From Chrysophaeum taylorii (taxonomy: Eukaryota; Sar; Pelagophyceae; Pelagomonadales; Pelagomonadaceae), in contig JAQMWT010000011.1 in assembly GCA_029834535.1 (NCBI GenBank), positions 62,001-126,000 on the forward strand: a stretch of 64,000 nt of DNA, read 5' to 3'. A program made the translations under genes and the position numbers. This document shows positions 26,701-36,457 of the stretch, in pieces. Under the pieces are notes generated by a model, which saw only the letters and a program-made list of their open reading frames with translations, was not told where the DNA came from and made no database searches. The first letter of the stretch is position 1, and each line of letters begins with the position of its first letter.

Positions 26701-29700
26701 CGCTGCGAGGCGCGACAGAGAGTACTTCGGGCGGCGAGGATACAACCCGGAGACGTGCGATCGAAGAGGAAAAATCAAGTCCATTGTTAGCCACCGCGAC
26801 TGTGACCTCCGACGACTCCTCGGCGTCTGCTGGTATCTGGCAGATAACTTGGTGCGTACTGACGAAAGTTGGAACAACAACAATTACGACATCGTGGCCC
26901 CCCTCCTTGGTCGCGACGACGTCACGAAAACTACAGCGCAGCGACGTTGTGTTCTTGAAGTTTCGGCCACGGACAACCACGCGCGTGCCGGCAACTCCGC
27001 GCGGCGGTTCAACCGTGTCGACAGCCTCTGCGGCGTCGACCCGGAACGTTCCACCTGGAACACAGGCTTCCCCGTTGCCTGGTCCACAGAGCTGGAGTTG
27101 CGTGTTTCTTATGATGCCGGTTCCGTGCTTGACGCTGGACACAAGACACTCGACTTTCGAGGAGCTGACCCACTTCGTCGCAGTCTCGAGGCCCTCCGCA
27201 TCACACGCGATGTTCTGATCAAAATGGCGTCCTCGGACAACGATTCGCGTACCCCCGCGCTCGGGGCCAGAGACCGGGTGGATGTCGTTGACCTCTGGAG
27301 TTGGGTAGTACGTAAAAAAGTTCGCCACAGAAGCCGTCGACAACGCAGCTCCGTTTAGCAAAAAGCCCACGTCTACACGGCCCGTCGAAGCGGGTGATGT
27401 TTCGCACTCGATAATTGAAGAGCTCACAACGCGGACCTTCACGGCGGGGATGTCGCCAAATGTGCACGCGAGCGAACTGCCAAAGTTTGACCCCACGACA
27501 GTCACGACGGTACCCCCAGCGACAGGGCCAGACGCTGGTGTGATCTTGGCAACAACGGGCTCGAGGACATACGTGAAATTTTCTACTTCGCACTGGATGA
27601 TGCCCGAGTAGCCCACGAGCGACACGGGCACCGAGCCTTCTCTTTGAGGAGGAGACCGGCAGCGAATCAACGCCCCTTCTTTCGCGGCAATCGCGTCGCT
27701 GTTGTCGCCAAAGCGGCAAAACACGAGACCTTGCTGGAAGACCTGAGTCAACTGCTGCTGCTGCAGTGATGCCACCGAGTGGATAAGAACCTCGGTGCCC
27801 CCTCGAACAGGACCCGAAGACGGCACCAAACTCAAGCGGGAGGCAATCGAATCAACGAATTCGAAGTTCAGAAAGTTTGAGCTGTGATGTGTCGACCCCC
27901 CGACTTCTCGTAATCTTAAGCGTACGATCCCGGGCGCTGCCGCTTGGGTCTGACACTTGAGCGTGCGCTTATCGTCGAGCAAGGTCGCGGGACACGGCGC
28001 GTCGCCGCCAAACACGCACTCGTATCGCACCGGTGTGCTGTCGTCGTCGTCGTCGTCTTCGTCGTCGAGAGTGGCGATAGTCTCGACGAGCACGGTCGTG
28101 CCGCCCCGCTCGGGGCCCGAGTGCGGGTGGAGTCCTGTGAGCTCGATTGCATTGCGATAAGAAAACTCGAACGTATCACAGATCTGGCCGTCGAGCACGA
28201 CATCAACCGGCACACGGTGCCCTGCAGTTCTGTTTCCTACTGGAGTCTCACAAACCAGCTCGCTGTCTTTGCGCAGCAGGGCAGCGACGCTACGACCACC
28301 AAACCGACACGTCGCCGTGCGAACGAGCGAGAAGCCCGCACCGGTAATGGCGATGGACGTCCCAACCGAACCGCGACGCGGATGGGCCCCCGAAACGACG
28401 ACATCGGCGTAGGTAAAGAGGGTCAAAGCACCACCATGATCAACGAAAAGGCCGTTGTTCGACACCGCGAGTGCAACGCGCTTGTTGACAGCGTTCGGCG
28501 GAAGAGGAGGCGCCGTGCATTCGAGATGTGTGCTGTTCGTCACCGCAGCACCAACAACGATGTCGCCAAACTTGCACGACGCTCCTTGAAGAAATCCAGT
28601 GCCGCTGATGACAACGCGAGCGCCGCCGCGTCGAGTGCCTCTTGCCGGTCGCACCGAGAAGATCGACTCGGCAGGATAGATCGCGAATGGAAGAGCGGCC
28701 GAAAAATGCTGACCATCGATCGCGAGCCTGATTGAGATCTTGTCGTTGTCTAGCCTAAGTGGCCCCATAACAAAGCACGTCACGTGTGTTGGATTGATCC
28801 AGATCGCCTGCTGCATCTTCCCGTCAATATCGCACCAAACCTCGTCGCGAGGGAAATTTGCCCCGCGAGCTGAGACAGCGAACCCCCCGTCTTCCGAGCC
28901 GGAGCTCGGAATCAGACGCTCCAGCGTAAGCGGCCGGCGAAACTTGAATCGAGGGCTGCTCGCGGACGCGGACGAGACCTCGCCACGTTGCTGCGCGCGA
29001 ACCCGCACCAACGCTGCTGACGCGCGAGATGAGGCAGGGCTTGGACACGTAATTCGCGTACTCGACACGAAGGTGGCGATGCTCACGACGTCATCGAAGC
29101 TACACGCGAGGCCGCTCTCGAAGCCGTGCCCTAGCACCGCGACAACGGTGCCACCATCGATGGGCCCCGAAGTAGGTTCGATTGCCTCGACGACCATCGG
29201 TTCCCGGTAGTCGAAGTATAGGTCCGACCTATAGTGCCGGTTGTCGACAATCGCCGAGAATGCTGCGCGACCGGTAGTGTCCACGCCAGGCGACTGGCAT
29301 TCAAGCAGCGTGGGCGCCGTGATCAATGCGCTTGCTGCGCGGCTGCCGAACTTACACGTTGCCGAGGACGATGACCTGTTCGCGGGCTCGACGAGCACGA
29401 CGTTGACGGTAGTTCCGCCGTGTCGAGGTCCATTCGATGGCGAAATCGAGGACAACGAACCTTCGAGCTGTTGGATGGGATCTGTCGCCGCGCGATGATA
29501 AGACGTTGAAAGCGAGCGGACGTGAGTCACGAGAACTCCGCTCGCCGAGCTGTCGACGCCGCCGTTGAAGCTCACTTCAATCCTTCGTCTCAACAGTTCG
29601 CCGCGTTCGAGCGGCGGCATCATGCATGACAATACTGTCGAGTCCATCACTCGTGCGGCGACGAGCTGGCTGCCATCGAGAACGCACGCCGCCTCGCCGT

Positions 29701-32700
29701 TGGTGACGAAACCCGAGCCCAGCACGGTGAGTTGTTGGCCGTTCGCAATCAGCACCGGTCGCACTTCGTCGATACGCGGCTCTTCGAGGTAGTACGAAAA
29801 TTCCCCACCTACTGCGACAACTATGTCGTCTTTGGTGACAACAACCGAGATGTTGTCGACTCTACTCGGATGAGTGATTGCTGGCGGTGCTACGCACGAC
29901 ACCGAGTCGACTTTCACCACCGCCGCCCAAGACGAGACTCCTCCAAACACGCAACGCGGGGAGATCTCGTCGTTTTCGAGCGCAACGCCGAGAAGAACGA
30001 TGCGCGTGCCTCCCGCCGGAGGCCCTCGAGATGGCGCAAGGTCGGCGACTCGCAGCGCCGGTAGATAGGTAAACGTGGCACCAGACGATGGAAAGTCACG
30101 ACCGTCGGCATCGACGAGGCTGACGGCGACAGTATTCCGGCTGAAGTTGGTCGACGAAAACGCGGGCATTTCGCATTTTGCCGAAGAGGAGCTTACCCAC
30201 TTGGCCTTGGTGCGGATCCTGGTCTTCGTCGACGACGGGACCACTTTTTCTTGGGTTCTGCGGTGTGACGAATCGCCGAACAGCCTTTTTGTGGCAACAA
30301 CAGTCTTTGGCACGTCGCCGCCGACAACAGGTGGCGGCGGCCGCAAAGGCCAAGCAACTTGTGCTTGTTGTTGTTGTTGTTGTTGTTTCACCCTTGATGT
30401 ATTCGCAGGAGGCTGAAAAGCGTTCGAACAAGTCGAGGAAGAGGGACTGGTGCAAAACGAGCCATCGACGCTGTGCGGTCGCGTTGCTACGGGCGTGTAT
30501 GCGTTCGTGTAGCCCGGCGTGGCACCTGACGTGCACGTCGGCACAAACGAAACCGAATCGCGAATAGACGAGGGGACGCAGCCCTTGAAACAAGGTGGTG
30601 GGTAGTATTGTTCGAGAAAATCGTTCGCCGCGGCGGCGGCGGCGGCGGCGTGATAGTCGCCGAGAGTGTAGTAGTATCTGTACTTGAAGTCGTCGACGGC
30701 GGGGAGCTCGGCGTAGTAGCCGGCGCATTCATCCAGACATGGTCGTCGCTTTGACGAGAGCCGACACGACTGCATCCTCGCGCCAGCAGGACCGCGAGGA
30801 CCGTAGACGGGGAAACCGTCGGGGGCCCAGCCAATGCGCGGCGAATGGTCAGTTTGTCCGAGCTCACAGACGTGGCATGCGGCGTTGGTCCACTCGTTGT
30901 TGCCTTCGAAAGGATCGGTTGTTTCGAGGAGGAGGTGCGACGCGTTGTCGCCGGAGAAGAGCGTGCCGAGCGACGTCTGGGCGGCGGCCGGGTCGTACGT
31001 TGGGTAGGCCGGAATTCTCGAGTAGGTGGTCCTGAGCTCGTCGTTGACCGCCTGCGCGTTGGTGTTGATATTGGCGTTAACATGGTTTGGACAGTAGTTT
31101 GTCGTCGTGATCGTTCGCAGCGTCGACGAGACGGTCTCGAAATATTCGTAGTCGTCGGCAGCGCGGGTCGTCGTCCTTCTAAACAGGCGCTCCTGGAGGT
31201 CGGAAGGACCGTAGTAATATTTATTTGTGGCGAGATGGTAGTGGTACGCCGCGCAGTTGTTGTTGTCGTCGTCGTCAAGAAACGACGACAACTTTGGTGA
31301 CGGTCGTGGCTCGTCGATGAGTTCGTAGATGACGCAGGCGAGGTCGTCGTCGCGCGGGAAGTCTGACCCGGTCAGCGTGATCTGCAGGTTTTGGTCGTTT
31401 GCTCGGGTTGGGTGAATGCCGCGAACGACGGGGTCGCGGCGGAAGGTGAATGTGACGCACGAGTGGTGGCCAAAGTCGACGCCGTTGAGGGTGACGTCGA
31501 CGCACGCCGGACCCGGCGCCGGGGCAGCGGGGGTCTCGCAGCGCAGCGTCGAGTCGTCGACGAAGGTCGCGGGGGTCGATATTTGGAAGTGTTCTTCGTC
31601 CCCAAAAAAGCCGCATCGTAGCGCTGTTACGTTGCGGAACGCCTCGCCGCGAAGCGTGATTTGCGTGCCGCCGCGCAGGGATCCAGAGCGCGGCGAGACA
31701 GACGAGACCGCGGGTTGCGCGTAATACGCGAACGAAATCGTCGTCGTGGATTCGAGCCGCAGCGCGACGTTGCCCTCTCCTTTGGGCGAGACGCAGGAGA
31801 CTTCGCCTGGTCGTCCCGTGGGCCGCGCGGGCGCGCGGACCTCGTCGCCAAAGATGCAATCGGCATCGTCGGAGCGACCTCCTCTTAATCTGACGATCGT
31901 CCCGCCGTCGCGGGGTCCAGTCGCGGGGTAAGCGCTGAGTTCGAGGAGCGCGGGGCGCCACTCGAAGTCGACCGTCGCGTCGACTGCACTAGCGCTGGCA
32001 ACAACGACACCGATCGGCGCGACCATCGGAGTTTTCGGCGACGGGAGGTCGCAGTAGCCGCCAGCCCAGTCGTCGGCGCACGCGAAAGGCGCTGTTTGGT
32101 TGGTCGCCGGCGATACGCAATGAAGAAGATCCGTGCTGCTGCTGCTGCTGCACAGAGCGAGCGGCGAGGCCATTTCGAGGTGGACCCTCGTGGTGGTCTT
32201 GCCGACGGGCGCAGAGCGCGGGTTGATCGCGACGGGCCGAGGCGGGCGGTGGTAGTAGAACGCGAGGGGCGTCGACGTCGCCACGACGACGCGACCGACG
32301 AGTCTTGCCACAGATAGCGGCGCAAAAACCGCCCCCGGAGCGGCCGGGGGCTCGCATCGCAGGCGGTCGCCGGGAGGGAGCACGGTTGCGTTCGAAGCGC
32401 CGACGGCGCCAAAGACGCACCGGTATCTGCTGCTACTGCTGCTGCCGTCGTCGTCTTCGAGCGGGGAAGAAAGTTGGACAATTACGGGGGCTCCGGAGCC
32501 CGTTGTTGGGGCGCGGCGGGGGGTCGCGCTCAAAAGATGCAGCGCCGGTCCCGTGCGTAGGGTCGCAGCGGCCACGAAATGCGTGCCGTCGTTCGTCACT
32601 TCAACAGCGTCGTCGCACGCGAGAATCCGATGAGAAACAAAGAATGCTGTCCCTTTGCTGCCGCACGTCGTTTCGGGTGTGAAGCCGTGGCCACGCAGCA

Positions 32701-33313
32701 CGACCGCCCGCGGAAACACCTCGGCGATCTCGACGGTCGGCAGCTGCACGTACTCAAACTCGAAGGTCTTTGAGATGCGGATTCCGTCGAGCACGAGCGC
32801 TAGGATCGTTTTTTTTTTTTTGGAAGCTGGCGAGACGCAGGTCGACGCGGTTGCGTCGACAACCGTTCCACCAAAATCGCACTGCCAGCGGCCGGTCCAG
32901 GCGCCATGAATTCGCACGCGGTCGCCGCCTTCGGGGCGGCCGAACAACGGCTCTACTTCGAGCGCTTCCGCGTCGCGAAAGTAGAACGGGACGGCTCCAG
33001 AGCTCAGGTTCCCTCTGTAGACCTTGAGCTCGACGGCGCCCGCGCTCGCGGCCGGCGCCTCGCACTCTCCCCCGACCACGGGCACCCGGACCCCCGCGAA
33101 ATCGCACTCGTCGCAGTCGCGACATCGCACACTCACGAAATGGCCGCCGGCTGTCGGGCTCCACGCGGGCCTGACCTCGTGCAGCACCGGCCATACGCCG
33201 ACCGTCGCATTCAGTGTCGTCCTTGGGGAAACGACCTTGATATCGGACGCGACGATCTCGGCGGCGCGGGCGGCCAGAAGGCGGGCCACGACAATCAACG
33301 CCAACCGCCGCAT
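1..33313 (-). CDS. Giant secreted/surface IPT-TIG repeat protein, partial at the left edge (at least 11,077 aa)
   Basis: The protein starts at ATG 33313 with a signal peptide (MRRLALIVVARLLAARA). Exon 1 runs without a stop to 2843 (10,157 codons). Two 41-nt introns follow, then exon 3 is open to base 1, so the C-terminus is outside the window. By eye I count about 60-65 IPT/TIG-like units with the motif SGPxxGGTxVxVxGxxF followed by C-x-FG and a CxxPP step. Between them lie a YHYH domain (residues about 685-915), three blocks of another repeat of about 100 residues, and a Cys-rich end with CPPGTYxP/CPxGxxC motifs like GCC2/GCC3 or ephrin-receptor-like repeats. IPT units are immunoglobulin-like folds used in extracellular adhesion and receptor proteins. 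No membrane segment is seen before the edge. Homopolymer tracts (Gln, Ser, Asp, Ala) interrupt the units. The role is inferred as cell-surface adhesion or matrix; substrate and partner are unknown. Confidence 0.88.
2618..2658 (-). other. Intron 2 of the giant IPT gene (41 nt)
   Basis: The donor is a perfect GTGAGT, the acceptor is CTCCGCAG, and a CTAAT branch motif lies 11-17 nt before the acceptor. Without splicing the frame stops at the TGA inside the donor. Splicing gives ...CPKGF-YCPRGTALP, continuing the Cys-rich repeats into an exon that stays open for 2,617 nt to the window edge. Confidence 0.8.
2802..2842 (-). other. Intron 1 of the giant IPT gene (41 nt)
   Basis: The donor is GTGGGT and the acceptor TTTGGTCAG, with a branch-like TTGCTTAC inside. 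Reading through puts the protein into an unrelated frame. Removing 41 nt joins ...YPCT to AGTYCLPG, restoring the Cys-rich pattern in phase 0. This is short for a spliceosomal intron, but it matches the length of the next one. Confidence 0.8.
5330..16840 (-). other. Alternating blocks of a second ~100-residue repeat, IPT trios and EVQ linkers in the giant protein
   Basis: Three blocks (about 16.55-13.4, 12.47-10.69 and 9.35-5.33 kb) hold roughly 10, 5 and 12 copies of a repeat with the pattern GTFxLxxxG, about 15 residues, DASAxxVxxALxxL, then a V-x-V stretch and WxVTFxxxxGDxPLL. Between the blocks sit two groups of three IPT units (13.4-12.48 and 10.69-9.72 kb). Short linkers rich in EVQxV/IQxI lie at the block starts (16.83-16.6, 12.46-12.3 and 9.74-9.35 kb). 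I do not recognise a named domain for the ~100-residue unit. It reads like a beta-rich extracellular module. Confidence 0.65.
16850..30240 (-). other. Main IPT block of the giant protein (about 47 units)
   Basis: This is continuous IPT/TIG-like repeats from residue about 1,025 to 5,490, each near 90-95 residues. Typical pieces are SGPVAGGTVVTVVGSNF, CRFG, a CVAPP or CxSPP turn and VSLNGGxDWS. Units that have lost GGT (for example SVGAAGTILEINGEGF) alternate with complete ones, so the array is old and diverged and not recently duplicated. Confidence 0.8.
30576..31262 (-). other. YHYH domain embedded in the giant protein
   Basis: Residues about 685-915 contain CAAYHYHLATN, NYCPNHVN, a segment WTNAACHVCELG, the strongly conserved type of core IGWAPDGFPVYGPRG, then LDECAGYYAE and a tyrosine-rich YRYYYTLGDY ending at PPPCFKGC. 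The YHYH family is defined by these His/Tyr and DGFPVYGP elements. Its biochemical role is not settled, though the His/Tyr/Cys content suggests metal or redox chemistry. It splits two IPT units and is followed by a Gln tract (30,361-30,386 region) and a basic, Ser-rich linker. Confidence 0.8.
31340..33240 (-). other. N-terminal IPT block of the giant protein
   Basis: About eight IPT-like units occupy residues 25-660. The first ones are divergent (PTAGGHFVSV, RPEGGDRVRI). The later ones are classic, such as GPRDGGTIVRLRGG and GSLRGGTQITLRGEAF, each followed by a Cys-containing strand and a CxxP turn. Confidence 0.7.
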
Positions 33314-33365
33314 TGACGATGATGATTAGGGTCCAGGATTAGGGTAAGAAGAAGACGGCTCATTC
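33314..33365. promoter_or_regulatory. 52-bp divergent intergenic region with two TTAGGG motifs
   Basis: This stretch separates the start codons of the giant IPT gene (left) and the glutaredoxin (right), so it must hold promoter or 5'-leader sequence for both unless the transcription starts overlap the genes. It contains ATTAGGGT twice, 15 bp apart. No TATA motif is visible. Confidence 0.4.
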
Positions 33366-33896
33366 ATGCTGCTGGTGCTCCTGCTGTCATCAGGCGCCTG
33401 CGCCTTTCAGAACTTGCCGGCCGGGACGCCGCCGCGCACCGCGCGGTTCGCGGGTGATCCGACCAAGGTGTGGTACGCCGACGTCGCGAATGCCGTGCAG
33501 AACGTGCTGACGAACTCGCCATTGAACGAGGGGAAGAAGGCGCTCGTCAAGCTCCTCGCGGGGCCGTACGACCAAGCAGCAACGCGCGCGCGGCTCGAGA
33601 AGCTCATCGCGGACGAGAACGTGCTGATGCTCAGCTTTACGAAATGACCCTTCTGCGTCAAGGCGAAGCAGTGCCTTGACGCCAAGGGAGTTAGGTACGT
33701 AGTGGTGGAGTTGGACGCGGAAGCCGACGGCCGGGCGCTCCGCGCGGAGCTCGGCCAGCTCGTGGACCGGACCTCGGTGCCGGCGATCTGGATCAAGGGC
33801 GACTTTGTGGGGGGCTGCAACGACGGCCCGGGCTTGCTCACCTTGGAATCCCAGGGCAAGCTCGATGGGATGCTCCAGGCCGCGGGAGCGCTCTGA
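33366..33896 (+). CDS. Plastid-type glutaredoxin with in-frame TGA at the catalytic Cys (putative selenoprotein, 176 aa)
   Basis: ATG 33366 opens a frame whose TGA at 33645-33647 is followed in frame by PFCVKAKQCLDAKGV and 80 more codons. The motif is therefore U-P-F-C where glutaredoxins have C-P-F/Y-C. Downstream are the other glutaredoxin hallmarks: the VPAIWIKGDFVGG cis-Pro strand at TSVPA and GGCNDG before the last helix. The N-terminus MLLVLLLSSGACAFQ is a signal peptide with Phe right after the cleavage site, the plastid entry signal of stramenopile algae; about 70 more residues precede the domain. The role is glutathione-dependent disulfide exchange, presumably in the plastid. Selenocysteine at the nucleophile position is the simplest reading: both sides of the TGA match one domain in one frame, with no decay elsewhere. 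A recent nonsense mutation cannot be fully excluded. Confidence 0.85.
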
Positions 33897-33921
33897 TTAT
33901 TCGAGCAACGGTGATGATGAT

Positions 33922-33991
33922 GTTGATGATGACGGTGCGCTTCGTTCATTCTTTCTTTCTTTCTTTCTTTGCGCGCTTGACATAAATCACG
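33922..33991 (+). promoter_or_regulatory. SECIS-like hairpin candidate in the 3' UTR of the glutaredoxin
   Basis: It starts 26 nt after the terminator TGA. An ATGA (33929-33932) and a TTGAC (33977-33981) flank a stem GGTGCGC/GCGCGC(T) (33934-33940 with 33971-33977). A lower stem of about seven pairs with one mismatch (GTTGATG with CATAAATCAC) sits below. The tandem G.A core of a eukaryotic SECIS could form there. Against it, the apical loop is a pyrimidine run (TTTC repeats) without the usual unpaired AA, and the upper stem is short. Confidence 0.35.
33947..33970 (+). repeat. (TTTC)n microsatellite
   Basis: About five and a half units of CTTT in the 3' UTR of the glutaredoxin, forming the loop of the hairpin described separately. 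Confidence 0.9.
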
Positions 33992-34080
33992 TTCTATACA
34001 AAGATGGCACGGGACGCCGGTGGCGGGGCGCCCCGGGGCGCATGCTGCCCGGTGGCACCATCATAGTGAAAACGTAATTT

Positions 34081-34980
34081 GTCAGGGCAAGTCAAAGCAC
34101 GCGTGTTGTGTCGAGACGATGGGGACCCAGCAGACGACGACGCCATGCGGCAAGATGAACATCTGCGTCGGAGATGAACACCCGGTCCTGGTAAGTGAAA
34201 GCGCCCAGATGAGGGGTCTGAGTGTTTGTGCTAGACGATGGGGCTCCACCGAGTTGGCGATGGCAACTGCTTCGAAGGCACTCACACACTCCTTGCGGCG
34301 CAGCGATTGGGGCGGATTCGAACGCGCGATCCACCTCGAGCGCTTTAAGGGCCATAACCAAAAGGTGAGGGTAGGAATGCCGGTCCTGGTGTGTGCGAGT
34401 GCCGGGGCTATATATACCCTGTGCTTCCCCATCATTGCGAAACGTGAACATCTGGGGCGAGTCAAGCATGTATGTGTATGCGAGACGATGGGGACCCAGC
34501 AGACGACGACGCATCTGCTTAAGATGAACATCTGCGTCGGGGATGAGAACCCGGTCCTGGTAAGTGAAAGCGCCCAGGAGGGGTCTAGTGTTTGTGCTAG
34601 ACGATGGGGCTCAGCAGTTGGCGACGGCAACTGCTTCGTAGACACTCACACACTCCTTGCGGCGCAGCGGTGGAGCGGATTCGAACGCGCGATCCACCTC
34701 GAGCGCTTTAAGGGCCCAATCTGCGTCGGAGATGAACACCCGGTCCTGGTAAGTGAAAGCGCCCAGATGAGGGGTCTAGTGTTTGTGCTAGACGACGGGG
34801 CTCCAGCAGTTGGCGATGGCAACTGCCGAAGGCACTCACACACTCCTTGCGGCGCAGCGGTGGGGCGGATTCGAACGCGCGATCCACCTCGAGCGCTTTA
34901 AGGGCCCATAACCAAAAGGTGAGGGTAGGAATGCCGGTCCTGGTGTGTGCGAGTGCCCGGGGCTATATATACCCCTGTGC
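34081..34980. repeat. Tandem array upstream of PRL1 (369-bp period, third unit shortened)
   Basis: Three sub-blocks repeat. Block A (GACGATGGGGACCCAGCAG) occurs at about 34,113 and 34,482. Block B (from ATCTGCGTCGG to CGCTTTAAGGGC, about 185 bp) occurs at 34,161, 34,530 and 34,719. Block C (CATAACCAAAAGGTGAGG to CTATATATACCC) occurs at about 34,347 and 34,903. Copies are over 90% alike by eye, so the array is young. Unit 3 lacks blocks A and C before it. Every B block contains GCGTTCGAATCC on the minus strand, close to a Pol III B box, but no A box or clover-leaf fits. No ORF here looks like a protein. Confidence 0.85.
34963..34972 (+). promoter_or_regulatory. TATA-like element upstream of PRL1
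   Basis: CTATATATAC lies 78 bp before the ATG of PRL1, inside the last copy of block C. The same sequence occurs in the earlier copy at about 34,408-34,417, so the array duplicates a possible core promoter. Confidence 0.4.
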
Positions 34981-35049
34981 TATGACACACACACACTGCT
35001 GCCATCTCCCCTATCCTAGCACATTCTGATTCGTTACCCTTGATGATTG

Positions 35050-36444
35050 ATGATGAAGGTGGTGCAGTCCGCGGAGGGGACGCAGGCGATGTTTGCGCGG
35101 GAAGACCCGTTTGCGCCCGCTCCGCCGTGCCGCGAGGCGCTGCGGTGGAAGATCGCGAGCAAGGTGTTTGTTGTTGGCCGGCGACCGGCGGTGGGTTCCG
35201 CGACGACCGGCGCGTCGACTCTCGGCGAGCGAGAGACCTACGCCGAGAACCTCGCCGAAGCTTTGAGCGGGGCGCGGAAGAAGCAACGACGACAGAAGGC
35301 CGCCGCACACCCGGATAACGTGGTCACCTACGACCAGACGACCGGAGCGCTGGTCCGCCGGCAGGGCGGAGTCGTCCCCCCCCGCGAAAGTTGGATAATT
35401 CCGCGGCGGCGCGTCCCCCCAAAGGTCCCCGAGCCGACGTGGCACGCGCCGTGGAAGCTCCAGAGCGTGGTGTCCGGGCACCTCGGGTGGGTGCGGTGCG
35501 CTGCGTTCGACCCAAAGAACGAGTGGTTCTGCACCGGATCTGCGGACAGGACGGTGAAAATATGGGACTTGGCGAAGTGTTCGGCGGGCGCCGAGGGCGG
35601 GTTAAAACTCACCCTCACCGGGCACATCAACGCGATCCGAGGTCTCGCGGTCTCGGACCGCACGACCTACATGTTCTCGGCGGGAGAGGACAAGAAGGTG
35701 ATGTGCTGGGATCTCGAGATGAACAAGGTCGTCAGGCACTATCACGGCCATCTCTCCGGGGTTTACGCTCTCGCGTTGCACCCGACCCTCGACCTGCTGA
35801 TCACGGGGGGACGCGACTCGTGCGCGCGCGTCTGGGACATCCGGACCGAGAAGCAGGTCATGATTTTGGGAGGTCACACCAACACCGTGGGTGCGCTGGC
35901 GTCGAACGCGACCGACCCTCAGGTCATCACGGGTTCGCACGACTGTACCGTCCGCCTCTGGGACCTCGCCAAGGGCAAGACCATGTGCACCCTGACGAAC
36001 CACAAGAAGGCCATTCGCGCGATGCGGGTGGCACCGTTTGAGTTTTCCTTCGTCACGGGCGGCGCGGACAACCTCAAGAAGTGGCAGTGCTTGGACGGCT
36101 TGTTTCTGCGAAATCTCGCCGGCCACCGCGCCGTCGTCAACGCCCTCGCGCTCAACGACGACGGCGTTTTGGTGTCGGGGGCGGACGACGGTTCCTTGTG
36201 TTGCTGGGACTATAGGACGGGCTATTGTTTTCAGCGGTTCGAATCGACTCCGCAGCCGGGGAGTTTGGAATGCGAAGCCGGAGTTTACGCCTGCGAGTTC
36301 GACAAGTCCGGCTCCCGCCTCATCACGTGCGAGGCCGACAAGACGATCAAAATATGGAAGGAAGACCCCGACGCGACCCCCGACTCCCACCCGATCGACA
36401 TGCCAGCTTGGACCAAGCAGTGCCGCCAGCAGAAGAGGTTTTAG
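35050..36444 (+). CDS. PRL1: PRL1/PLRG1 (Prp46-type) WD40 splicing factor, 464 aa
   Basis: Start is ATG 35050 (MMKVVQS); the codon before it is TTG. A basic N-terminal third ([11 protein letters not shown]) is followed by seven WD40 repeats from residue about 140: [87 protein letters not shown]. It ends with [21 protein letters not shown], the family's signature tail. This protein is a core member of the Prp19 (NineTeen) complex, which activates the spliceosome in the nucleus. The 464-aa length fits the family. The gene is intronless here and converges with ftsY, 13 bp apart at the stop codons. The tandem array lies directly upstream. Confidence 0.95.
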   Translation: MMKVVQSAEGTQAMFAREDPFAPAPPCREALRWKIASKVFVVGRRPAVGSATTGASTLGERETYAENLAEALSGARKKQRRQKAAAHPDNVVTYDQTTGALVRRQGGVVPPRESWIIPRRRVPPKVPEPTWHAPWKLQSVVSGHLGWVRCAAFDPKNEWFCTGSADRTVKIWDLAKCSAGAEGGLKLTLTGHINAIRGLAVSDRTTYMFSAGEDKKVMCWDLEMNKVVRHYHGHLSGVYALALHPTLDLLITGGRDSCARVWDIRTEKQVMILGGHTNTVGALASNATDPQVITGSHDCTVRLWDLAKGKTMCTLTNHKKAIRAMRVAPFEFSFVTGGADNLKKWQCLDGLFLRNLAGHRAVVNALALNDDGVLVSGADDGSLCCWDYRTGYCFQRFESTPQPGSLECEAGVYACEFDKSGSRLITCEADKTIKIWKEDPDATPDSHPIDMPAWTKQCRQQKRF

Positions 36445-36457
36445 GGATATTCTTCTA

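Noticed and set aside
33366-33647. A separate 93-residue protein ending at the TGA
   Set aside because: The TGA falls on the glutaredoxin active-site Cys, and the same frame continues as the rest of the domain, so a Sec codon is the better reading.
34314-34340. tRNA gene suggested by GGATTCGAACGCGCGATCC
   Set aside because: It has the look of a T-arm, but the stem does not pair and no A box, anticodon arm or acceptor stem can be fitted, in any of the three copies.
34081-34980. CRISPR array
   Set aside because: Repeats are long, there are only three, no unique spacers of constant size lie between them, and the DNA is eukaryotic.
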